From Palsa-504 sp963834685 (GTDB lineage Bacteria > Actinomycetota > Actinomycetes > Streptosporangiales > Streptosporangiaceae), in the NCBI GenBank assembly GCA_963834685.1, contig CAWICW010000032.1, forward strand, positions 1-64,000: a stretch of 64,000 nucleotides of DNA. The letters are read 5' to 3'. Below the pieces are notes generated by a model that worked only from the letters and a program-made list of their open reading frames with translations, searched no databases and had not been told where the DNA came from. The first letter of the stretch is position 1. Each line of letters begins with the position of its first letter. This document shows, piece after piece, positions 57,701-64,000 of the stretch. The position numbers were made by a program, and so were the translations under genes.

Positions 57701-58768
57701 GTGAGCAATACCGCTGAGCGTACGGCGGACGTCGCTGGCCCGCCGGGAGGCCAGCCAGCAGGCGGCAACGGCTTGCTGCGGACGCTGAGACACGGCGCCG
57801 GCGCCTTCCTGCGGCAGCGCGAGGCGACGGTGCTGACCGTCGTCGTCGCCCTGTTCATCTACTTCACGATCGATTCTGCGAACTTCTTGACCCACGCCAA
57901 CATGGCCAACCTGCTGTCCGGGGTCGCGGCGCCGTACATCATCCTGACCATCGGCGAGGTATTGCTGCTGATCTGCGGCGAGATCGACCTGTCGGTGGGC
58001 TACGTGTTCACCATGGCGCCGTTTCTGATGTACTTCCTGATCACCTACGACGGGTTCCCGGCCATCCTGGCCATCATCGTCTCGCTGATCTTTGGCCTGT
58101 TCGTCGGCTTCGTCAACGCGGTGCTCGTCGTGACGCTGCGGCTGCCGTCGTTCATCGCCACCTTGGGGACCGCGTTCGTGCTGTACGGCGTGGTGCTGAC
58201 CACATCGCACGGGTCGCCGGTCAGCATACCGCCGTCGGCCGAGCACATCGGGAAGTTCTTCGGCAACGAGACCACGAGCGCCTGGGGGTGGTCGGCGTTC
58301 ATCTGGGCGGTGCTGCTGACGGTCATCTTCCAGATCGTGCTCACCCAGACCCGCTTCGGCCTGCACACGGTCGCGGCGGGCGGGAACATGCTCGGCGCGC
58401 GGGAGGCCGGCATCAGCGTGGCCCGGATCAAGTACGGGAACTTCATGATCACCGGCCTGCTCGGCGCGCTGGTCGGCATCCAGGTGGCCTTCTACGACAA
58501 CACGATCGACCCGAGCGCCGGCGGGTTCAACTACGTGTTCTACGCGGTCGCCGCCGCGGTTCTCGGCGGGACGGCCATGCTGGGCGGCTCGGGCACGATC
58601 ATCGGCGGCTTCCTCGGCGCCATCCTGCTGTCCATCTTCACCGACGGGTTCGCGATCATCGGGGTTAGCGCCAACCCGCTGTTCATCGTGTTCGGCGCCG
58701 GCGTGCTGGTGGCGATGATCGCGAACGTGCAACTCGGGCGGCTACGTGAGGCGGGAGGACGGGTATGA
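57701..58768 (+). CDS. Sugar ABC transporter permease, RbsC-like
   Basis: 355 aa with an N-terminal cytoplasmic stretch of about 40 residues and roughly nine membrane helices. Family motifs: ILTIGEVLLLICGEIDLSVG with the E-I-D-L-S block, VVTLRLPSFIATLGTAFVLY, GGNMLGAREAGISVARIKYG and VLGGTAMLGGSGTIIGGFLG. It forms the channel for a ribose/xylose/fructose-class importer. A GTG start at 57701 is used; the gap of 226 bp after the binding-protein gene may contain a processing or attenuation site. Confidence 0.93.
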   Translation: MSNTAERTADVAGPPGGQPAGGNGLLRTLRHGAGAFLRQREATVLTVVVALFIYFTIDSANFLTHANMANLLSGVAAPYIILTIGEVLLLICGEIDLSVGYVFTMAPFLMYFLITYDGFPAILAIIVSLIFGLFVGFVNAVLVVTLRLPSFIATLGTAFVLYGVVLTTSHGSPVSIPPSAEHIGKFFGNETTSAWGWSAFIWAVLLTVIFQIVLTQTRFGLHTVAAGGNMLGAREAGISVARIKYGNFMITGLLGALVGIQVAFYDNTIDPSAGGFNYVFYAVAAAVLGGTAMLGGSGTIIGGFLGAILLSIFTDGFAIIGVSANPLFIVFGAGVLVAMIANVQLGRLREAGGRV

Positions 58769-59574
58769 CGGCCACCACACCAGAGGGCCAGGCGGCGCCC
58801 CCCGGCGCGGACGGCGACATCCTGCGGGTCGAGCACGTATCGAAGCGCTACGGCGCGGTCACCGCGCTGGTTGACGTCAATATGCACCTGCGCCGGGGTG
58901 AGGTGCTCGGCCTGATCGGGGACAATGGCGCGGGCAAATCCACCCTGCTGAAGATCTTGTGCGGTTTTCAGCCGGCCACCAGCGGGCACATCTTCCTCGA
59001 GGGCCAGGAGGTCACGCTCAAGTCCGTGGACCACGCCCGGTCGCTCGGCATTGACGCGGTCTACCAGGACCTTGCGCTGATCAACCAGCTGACCGTCTAC
59101 CACAACATGTTCCTGAACCGGGAGAAGGTCCGCTGGCCGCTGCTGAACCAGCGGGCCATGCGCCGGGAGGCCAAGAAGCGGCTGGACGAGATGGGGATCC
59201 GGATCCCGTCGGTCAGCGCCGAGGTGGCCCAGCTGTCCGGCGGCCAGCGGCAGGCGGTCGCGGTGGCCCGGTCGGTGTACTCCAACCCGAAGATACTGCT
59301 GCTGGACGAGCCGCTGGCCGCGATGGGCGTCAAGGAGGGCGCCATCATCCTGGACCTGGTCCGGGAGCTGAAGCGGCGCGAGGTCTCGATCATCATCATC
59401 GCGCACAACTACGGCCAGGTCCTGGAGGTCTGCGACCGGGTCAACCTGATCCAGGGCGGCAAGATCACCCTGGACAAGTACAGCTCGCAGACCTCGGCCC
59501 AGGAACTGACCGACCTGGTCGTCGCCGAGTACCGGAAGGCGCTCGAGGAGCGCCACCGCGCCGCCGCCTCCTGA
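58765..59574 (+). CDS. Sugar ABC transporter ATP-binding protein (single domain)
   Basis: 269 aa. Walker A GDNGAGKSTLLKIL, Q-loop region VYQDLALINQ, signature LSGGQRQAVAVARSV and Walker B ILLLDEPLAAMG. RbsA/XylG proteins usually contain two ATPase domains (~500 aa); this one is a single domain like FrcA, so it must act as a homodimer. Its ATG overlaps the permease stop by 4 bp. The D-loop reads EPLAAMGVKE rather than the common EPTAALG/S. Confidence 0.93.
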   Translation: MTATTPEGQAAPPGADGDILRVEHVSKRYGAVTALVDVNMHLRRGEVLGLIGDNGAGKSTLLKILCGFQPATSGHIFLEGQEVTLKSVDHARSLGIDAVYQDLALINQLTVYHNMFLNREKVRWPLLNQRAMRREAKKRLDEMGIRIPSVSAEVAQLSGGQRQAVAVARSVYSNPKILLLDEPLAAMGVKEGAIILDLVRELKRREVSIIIIAHNYGQVLEVCDRVNLIQGGKITLDKYSSQTSAQELTDLVVAEYRKALEERHRAAAS

Positions 59575-59646
59575 TCGAGCCCGGGCGCCCAGTCAAGAGA
59601 GCCGCGGCGAGCCAGAAGGGGTCGGGCCTTAGGGCATGATGGGGGC

Positions 59647-61239
59647 ATGTCGATGGCTCGCCGGGGCGGGCGCGCGGTGCGGGGCAGCGCGGCGGCGCTG
59701 ACCGTCGCCGTGGCCGCGCTGATCACGGTCACCGCCTGCAACTCGCCCGCATCCACGGTCGCCGCGCCGTCGGGTCCGGCCACCGGCAGCACCCAGGCCG
59801 CCGGGCCGATCGTGCCGACCGCCAGCACGCTGCGGTGGCACTCCTGCACCGGGCTGATCGCCCGGGTAGGCATCCGCGACTGCACGATGCTGAGCGTGCC
59901 GCTGAACTACGCCGACCCCAGCGGCCGGCACATCAGCCTGGCCCTCGACATGGTCCCGGCCACCGCCCCGGTGAGCCAGCAGCAGGGGATCCTGCTGGTC
60001 AACCCGGGCGGTCCCGGCGCCAGCGGATTGTCCCTGGCCGCGGTAGTGGCCGAGGGGCTCAGCCGCAGCGTGGCGCGGGACTACGACATCATCGGCTTCG
60101 ACCCGCGCGGTGTCGGGTCGTCGGTGCCGCAGCTGAGCTGCGATCCGTCCTTCTTCTCCGGCCCGCGCCCGAACTACATCCCGGCCAGCGCCGCCGCCGA
60201 ACAGGTTCTCATCAACCGGGCGAAAACGTACGCCAATGACTGCGAGCAGAAATTCGGCTGGCTGCTTCCGTATATGACCACCGAAAACGTGGCCCGCGAC
60301 CTGGACTCCATCCGCGCCGCGTTCGGCGTGGCGAAGATCAATTACTTCGCGTTCTCCTACGGCACCTATCTCGGCCAGGTCTACGCGTCGCTTTTCCCCC
60401 AGCGCGTCCGCCGGATGGTGCTGGACAGCACCGTCGATCCCACCGGAGTCTGGTACACCGACAACATCGACCAGGATTACGCCTTCCAGGGCCGGATGAA
60501 CGCGTTCTACGCCTGGGTGGCCCAGTACGACAGCACCTATAACCTCGGCACCACCGCGGCCCAGGTCCGGGCCGCCTGGTACCGGGCCCGTAACCAGCTG
60601 CTGGCCCATCCGGCCAACGGGGTGGTCGGGCCCGACGAGTTCGACGACACCTACCTGCTGGGCGGCTACGAGGACCAGTTCTGGCCGGGCCTGGCCCAGG
60701 CCCTCTCGTCGTACCTGAACTCGGGGAACGCCACCGACCTGGTCGACCAGTACCAGGCCTACGGCGTCCAGAACGAGAACGAGTTCGCCGTCTACAACGC
60801 GATAGAGTGCGCCGACACCAGCTGGCCGCGCAGCTTCGCCTACTGGACCTCCGACACCGAGCAGGTCTACCGGACCGCCCCGTTCTACGCCTGGGGCAAC
60901 GCCTGGTTCAACGCCGCCTGCGCGTTCTGGCCGGTCCGCGGGCCAACCGAGCCGCTGCAGATCGACGGCGCCAGCCTGCCCGGCATCCTCATGCTGCAAG
61001 GCACGCTGGACCCGGCCACCCCGTACGCGGGCGCCCAGGACGCGCACAAGCTGCTGCCGTCGGCCCGGATGGTAGTGGTCGAAGGGGGCGGCAATCACGG
61101 GCAGTCTTTGTCCCAGCCGCCGGACAACTGCGTCCAGGGCTACCTGAACAACTATCTCGCCACCGGAGCCCTGCCGCAGGGGGCAGGCCTGGTCAACGCC
61201 ACCTGCCCGGCCGTGGCGAATCCGACGCCTAGAAGCTGA
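59647..61239 (+). CDS. Secreted tripeptidyl aminopeptidase-like alpha/beta hydrolase (lipoprotein)
   Basis: 530 aa. Signal peptide with lipobox ITVTAC (Cys at about residue 31). The alpha/beta-hydrolase core contains the oxyanion-loop LLVNPGGPGASG, FDPRGVGSSVP, the nucleophile elbow FAFSYGTYLGQVYASLFP (G/S-Y-S-x-G variant with Ser in F-S-Y-G-T), and the C-terminal TAP-like region with LQGTLDPATPYAGAQ (Asp) and GGGNHGQS (His). Streptomyces relatives (Slp/Tap) remove N-terminal tripeptides from secreted proteins. Monocistronic, with GGGGCATG preceding the start. Confidence 0.9.
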   Translation: MSMARRGGRAVRGSAAALTVAVAALITVTACNSPASTVAAPSGPATGSTQAAGPIVPTASTLRWHSCTGLIARVGIRDCTMLSVPLNYADPSGRHISLALDMVPATAPVSQQQGILLVNPGGPGASGLSLAAVVAEGLSRSVARDYDIIGFDPRGVGSSVPQLSCDPSFFSGPRPNYIPASAAAEQVLINRAKTYANDCEQKFGWLLPYMTTENVARDLDSIRAAFGVAKINYFAFSYGTYLGQVYASLFPQRVRRMVLDSTVDPTGVWYTDNIDQDYAFQGRMNAFYAWVAQYDSTYNLGTTAAQVRAAWYRARNQLLAHPANGVVGPDEFDDTYLLGGYEDQFWPGLAQALSSYLNSGNATDLVDQYQAYGVQNENEFAVYNAIECADTSWPRSFAYWTSDTEQVYRTAPFYAWGNAWFNAACAFWPVRGPTEPLQIDGASLPGILMLQGTLDPATPYAGAQDAHKLLPSARMVVVEGGGNHGQSLSQPPDNCVQGYLNNYLATGALPQGAGLVNATCPAVANPTPRS

Positions 61240-61355
61240 AGCCGGATCCCGAAGCGCCAGGAAGCGCCGACGAGCCAGCGTGACCGGATCGTCGGCTGTT
61301 CACCGCACGTTCAGGATGAGAATTTCCGGCGCCATTGCCCGTGTAGGCTGGGCCT

Positions 61356-62210
61356 ATGTTGCGGGTAAAGCCGCCGTCGTCTGCGGTGCGGCTGCTCGAT
61401 GAGCGGGACCGGGGCGCGGTGCTTGCCATCTGCGATCGCGATCCGGTGACCAACGTCTTCGTCAGCTCCCGGGTACGTGCTCTGGGCCTGGAACCCGGTC
61501 GGCTCGGCGCCCAGATGTGGGGCCACGGGGCCGGCGGCCGGCTCGTGTCGCTGTGCTATTCCGGTGCCAACCTGGTCCCGGTCGCGGCTACGCCCGATGC
61601 GGTCGTGGCCTTCGCGGACCGGGCGCTGAGGCAGGGGCGGCGGTGCTCATCGGTGGTGGGGCCGGCCGACGAGGTCCAGGCGCTGTGGGCCTTGCTGCGG
61701 CCGCGGTGGGGACCGGCCCGGGACGTGCGTCCCGTGCAGCCGGTGATGGTCATCACCGGACCGCCGCTGGTGCCGCCCGATCCGCTGGTGCGCAGGGTCC
61801 GCATGGAGGACTTCGAGGTCCTCTGGCCGGCCTGCGTGGCGATGTTCACCGAGGAGGTGGGCGTCTCGCCCACCGCCGGGGACGGCGGCGCCTCCTACCG
61901 GGCCCGCCTGGAACAGCTCATCCGCGCCGGCCGGGCCTTCGCCCGGATCGAGGGCGGCAAGGTGATCTTCAAGGCCGAGATCGGGGCGGTGACCCCGCAG
62001 GCCTGCCAGGTGCAGGGCGTCTGGGTCCGGCCCGAGTGTCGCGGCCAGGGCCTGGCCGCCCCCGGCATGGCCGCGGTCGTGGTCGAGGCGGCCCGCTCAA
62101 TCGCCCCGCTGGTCTCGCTCTACGTCAACGACTACAACCGGCCGGCCCGCGCGGCCTACCGGCGGGTCGGCTTCGCCGACACCGGCCAGTTCATGTCGGT
62201 GCTGTTCTAG
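61356..62210 (+). CDS. GNAT-family acetyltransferase with N-terminal DUF4081
   Basis: 284 aa. The N-terminal half (VRLLDERDRGAVLAICDRDP, VTNVFVSSRVRALGLEPGRLG) is the DUF4081 type GNAT-like domain typical of actinobacteria, and the C-terminal half is a GNAT fold with the acetyl-CoA loop VWVRPECRGQGLAAPGMAAV and VSLYVNDYNRPARAAYRRVG. Mycobacterial relatives lie near ispG as well; the substrate is unknown. The gene ends in the hairpin-rich region at 62216. Confidence 0.9.
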   Translation: MLRVKPPSSAVRLLDERDRGAVLAICDRDPVTNVFVSSRVRALGLEPGRLGAQMWGHGAGGRLVSLCYSGANLVPVAATPDAVVAFADRALRQGRRCSSVVGPADEVQALWALLRPRWGPARDVRPVQPVMVITGPPLVPPDPLVRRVRMEDFEVLWPACVAMFTEEVGVSPTAGDGGASYRARLEQLIRAGRAFARIEGGKVIFKAEIGAVTPQACQVQGVWVRPECRGQGLAAPGMAAVVVEAARSIAPLVSLYVNDYNRPARAAYRRVGFADTGQFMSVLF

Positions 62211-62473
62211 CCCGGGGGGACGACCCCCCGGAACCCCCCGCTGCGACGGCTGCGCCGTCGCGACCCGCTGCGATGCTCGCCGTAGTATCGCGCGGCCGGA
62301 GGGGCCGGGAGGCCCCTCGCGGGCGCACGATGGGCGGCTATCGCCGCCGGGGGCTTCGCCGTAGACCTGCAAGCCGGGGGCTTCGCCGTAGACCTGCAAA
62401 AAGGCCGCCGGGGGCTTCGCCGCATCCATCGCGCGGCCGGAAGGGCCATGGCCCTTCGCGGGCCGCGCGATCG
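62211..62473. repeat. Hairpin- and repeat-rich spacer between convergent genes
   Basis: 263 bp. It contains GGGGGGACGACCCCCC near 62214-62229; a related pair of hairpins, ATCGCGCGGCCGGAGGGGCC...GGCCCCTCGCGG (62286-62321) and ATCGCGCGGCCGGAAGGGCC...GGCCCTTCGCGG (62428-62462, closed further by GGCCGCGCGAT); and between them a 27-bp unit GCCGGGGGCTTCGCCGTAGA-CCTGCAA twice (62346-62372, 62373-62399) with a partial third (62407-62422). The two hairpins differ by paired changes in their stems. Confidence 0.75.
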
Positions 62474-62953
62474 CTAGTCGCGGTCGCGGATCTTGCGCAG
62501 GTAGTCGACGATCGGCTGGAAGGCGGACCGGATCTCCTCCTGCTGCTGCGGCGAGAGCCGGTCGATGAAGTGACGGCGGACGTTGTCCACGTGGTGCGGT
62601 GCGACGCGCTCGATGGCCTCGAACCCCGCCTTGGTCAGCACGGCGAACGTGCCGCGCTTGTCACCCTCGCAGTCGTCGCGCCGGACCAGGCCGCGCCGTT
62701 CCATGCGCGAGATCTGGTGCGACAGCCGGCTCCGGGACTGGCTGGTGGCGTCGGCGAGATCGGTCATCCGCAGGCGGTGATCCGGCGCCTCGGACAATTC
62801 GACCAAGATCTCGTAGTCGTGGCCGTTCAGCCCGTGCGCGGTCAGGTCGCGGTCGAGCTGGCGCATGAGCAGCTGGCTTAGCTGGACGGTGGCCCGCCAG
62901 GCCTGTTGTTCTTCGCCAGTCAGCCAGTGCGGCTGTCCGTCTGTACCGGGCAT
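62474..62953 (-). CDS. MarR-family transcriptional regulator
   Basis: 159 aa. The winged helix lies at about residues 50-115: HDYEILVELSEAPDHRLRMT, DLADATSQSRSRLSHQISRM, ERRGLVRRDDCEGDKRGTFA. This subgroup (S-R-S-R-L-S-H-Q-I-x-R-M-E-x-x-G-L-V-x-R) is common in streptomycetes. It is followed by the hairpin-rich spacer. It lies 9 bp after the TPR gene in the same direction, so they may be one unit. Confidence 0.92.
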   Translation of the reverse strand: MPGTDGQPHWLTGEEQQAWRATVQLSQLLMRQLDRDLTAHGLNGHDYEILVELSEAPDHRLRMTDLADATSQSRSRLSHQISRMERRGLVRRDDCEGDKRGTFAVLTKAGFEAIERVAPHHVDNVRRHFIDRLSPQQQEEIRSAFQPIVDYLRKIRDRD

Positions 62954-62962
62954 ACGTAGAAT

Positions 62963-63583
62963 TTACCTCCTGTCCGGTGGCGGTGGTGCTGAGCTGGCCG
63001 CCTGTGACGGCGCTGTTGACTTGGCCGCCTGCGGCGGCGCTGTTGACTTGGCCGCCTGCGGCGGCGCTGTTGACTTGGCCGCCTGCGGCGGCGGGGCTGA
63101 CCTGACCGGACGGGACGGCTGCGCTCGGACGCGGCGCTGGCCGTCCCGCCCCTCCCCAAGTAAGTGCGCCTGGGCCAGCTCGGCCTGACACGCGGCTAGC
63201 TGGTCCTGCGCGAGGCTGAAGTACCGGACCAGGCCCAGCTCACGCAGGAGCGGCGTGCACGCTTCCAGGTAACCGAGGGCGTGCCACGGCTCATGCAGCG
63301 ACAGGTAGCTGTCGGCGATTTTGAGCAGGCACAGGGCGTGTGAGCACGGCGCGCCCTGGGCCTCGAATCCCTGCGCGGCCTCCCGGTAGGCCTCGATGGC
63401 CGCCTCGTAGCGGCCCAGGCCGCTGTGGCTGTCGCCGAGCAAGTCAAGAAAGTAAGCCCGCTCGTGCCGGGCGGCGGTCCCCAACCCCAGGGCCCCCAAG
63501 CCCTCCCGCATTGTCATGGCAGCCCTTCTGCCTGTTGCGATGGCCCCTTCATCCGCCAGCGTATGTATTAAATTCCCCACCAT
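62963..63583 (-). CDS. TPR-domain protein with a repetitive C-terminal tail, probably an AfsR/SARP-type C-terminal fragment
   Basis: Up to 206 aa; the start at 63583 or the ATG giving MTMREGLGALGLG are both possible. Tetratricopeptide-like helices are visible (YFLDLLGDSHSGLGRYEAAI, EAYREAAQGFEAQGAP, LLKIADSYLSLHEPWHALGY), as in the regulatory C-terminus of large actinobacterial regulators. The tail repeats a 9-residue unit PPQAAKSTA three times, encoded by a 27-bp tandem repeat. No DNA-binding or NTPase domain is present. It could be a stand-alone small TPR protein or a remnant. Confidence 0.6.
   Translation of the reverse strand: MVGNLIHTLADEGAIATGRRAAMTMREGLGALGLGTAARHERAYFLDLLGDSHSGLGRYEAAIEAYREAAQGFEAQGAPCSHALCLLKIADSYLSLHEPWHALGYLEACTPLLRELGLVRYFSLAQDQLAACQAELAQAHLLGEGRDGQRRVRAQPSRPVRSAPPPQAAKSTAPPQAAKSTAPPQAAKSTAPSQAASSAPPPPDRR
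63010..63090. repeat. 27-bp in-frame tandem repeat, three copies
   Basis: GCGCTGTTGACTTGGCCGCC-TGCGGCG repeated from 63010, 63037 and 63064, with a degenerate copy on each side. It encodes the PPQAAKSTA repeats of the TPR protein tail. Units are contiguous without spacers. Confidence 0.85.
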
Positions 63584-63753
63584 CGCGGCCCAATTCGAAA
63601 CTTCGCGTTATTCAGATCAACGGCGTGATCCTCGCCGTAGCCGCGGCCCCGGCCGCCCGCTCGGGCCCGAAGGCTCATGCTCGCTGGCCGCTTGGCGAAT
63701 AACGCGCGGCAGGCTCGCGCCGTTCGCGAGATCAGTCGTACCATAGCTGACGA
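63584..63753. other. Divergent promoter region
   Basis: 170 bp between the TPR gene and the last gene; the segment 63550-63625 is AT-rich (TATGTATTAAATTCC, AACTTCGCGTTATTC) and probably holds promoters in both directions. No RNA or repeat was recognised. Confidence 0.5.
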
Positions 63754-64000
63754 ATGTCGCGCTTAGTTCTCACGGACGAGGAGACCGTGGCCGAGGTGAT
63801 GCCGGGAGAATCTGCGATGCCCACCGGCGTGCAGGCCGCCGCGGCATACATACGCGAGTTGTTGCTGCGCCCGGGGCGGTACCGGCGGAAGTGGGAGCAG
63901 TATGCCGAGCGGAGCAGGGCCGGACAGGTCAACCAGCTCGCGGTGGCGGAGGTGCTCGCGCATTACCTGTGGCAGCATCCGAGGGGGAAAGGCGACCTCG
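63754..64000 (+). CDS. Hypothetical protein, N-terminal part only
   Basis: 82 codons from ATG 63754 to the right edge, still open. It starts MSRLVLTDEETVAEVMPGES and continues AAAAYIRELLLRPGRYRRKW, QLAVAEVLAHYLWQHPRGKG. The piece is helical and charged, with no signal peptide or recognised domain. It diverges from the TPR gene. The rest of the gene lies outside the window. Confidence 0.55.
   Translation, partial: MSRLVLTDEETVAEVMPGESAMPTGVQAAAAYIRELLLRPGRYRRKWEQYAERSRAGQVNQLAVAEVLAHYLWQHPRGKGDL

Noticed and set aside
63010..63090. 27-bp repeats as a CRISPR array
   Set aside because: Units are contiguous without spacers, in frame in a coding sequence, and no cas genes are present. The same applies to the 27-bp units at 62346-62422.

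Overview
The window is about 64 kb of very GC-rich DNA with dense, short-spaced genes, many GTG/TTG starts and several actinobacterial marker families (DUF3039, DUF1707, DUF3618, a mec-cysO-cysM cluster, a DivIVA/FilP-like coiled coil, an HspR-like MerR regulator). It reads as the chromosome of a filamentous, soil-type actinomycete. No prophage, integrase, rRNA or CRISPR array is visible. One tRNA (Leu, UAG) is present.

Layout. 1-3320: a leftward peptide/nickel-type ABC transporter with fused ATPases. 3483-3798: an enolase-superfamily gene fragment. 3835-9149: TetR regulator, an FAD/folate dimethylglycine-dehydrogenase-like enzyme, a divergent betaine-homocysteine-methyltransferase-like enzyme and HutI, a one-carbon and amino-acid catabolic block. 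9146-12492: flavin reductase, SppA-like protease, a NYN-like protein and a deleted phosphoesterase. 12543-13955: coiled-coil polarity protein. 14160-22051: acyl-CoA metabolism (methylmalonyl-CoA epimerase, thiolase, MeaB, a mutase large subunit), interrupted by MarR, GNAT and an ECF sigma / membrane beta-propeller pair. 22162-24729: a fused P-loop ATPase-Ser/Thr kinase, then a Phd/VapC toxin-antitoxin pair and a deleted TnpB element.

26151-36321 holds an oxidoreductase, a heat-shock group (YbbN-like thioredoxin, Hsp20, HspR-like), YqgE, DUF3039 plus helicase, PncA, a methyltransferase, a decayed hoxX and YbaK. 36366-43403 is a conserved housekeeping run: pncB, clpS, DUF2017, mec, cysO, cysM, a metallo-beta-lactamase-fold hydrolase, rph, rdgB, bcp, tRNA-Leu. 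43597-48458 is accessory: a leaderless antitoxin/MazF pair, two paralogous orphan solute-binding lipoproteins, and remnants of an MFS transporter and an ECF sigma factor. 48546-54330 carries gcvH, gcvT, phhB, dxr, a site-2 protease and ispG (the MEP isoprenoid arrangement dxr-rip-ispG). 54504-59574 is a DeoR regulator and a ribose-type sugar ABC operon with a LacI-type operator. 59647 to the end has a secreted peptidase, GNAT, MarR, a TPR protein and a truncated unknown gene.

The signals that ordinary annotation does not explain are: the ATPase-kinase fusion; two copies of a ~97-bp element whose inner stem changes in both arms while its loop stays constant; short tandem duplications that span the stop codons of at least seven genes; a perfect 26-bp palindrome in front of the mutase gene; and several cleanly internally deleted genes (hoxX, yfcE-like, tnpB, enolase).
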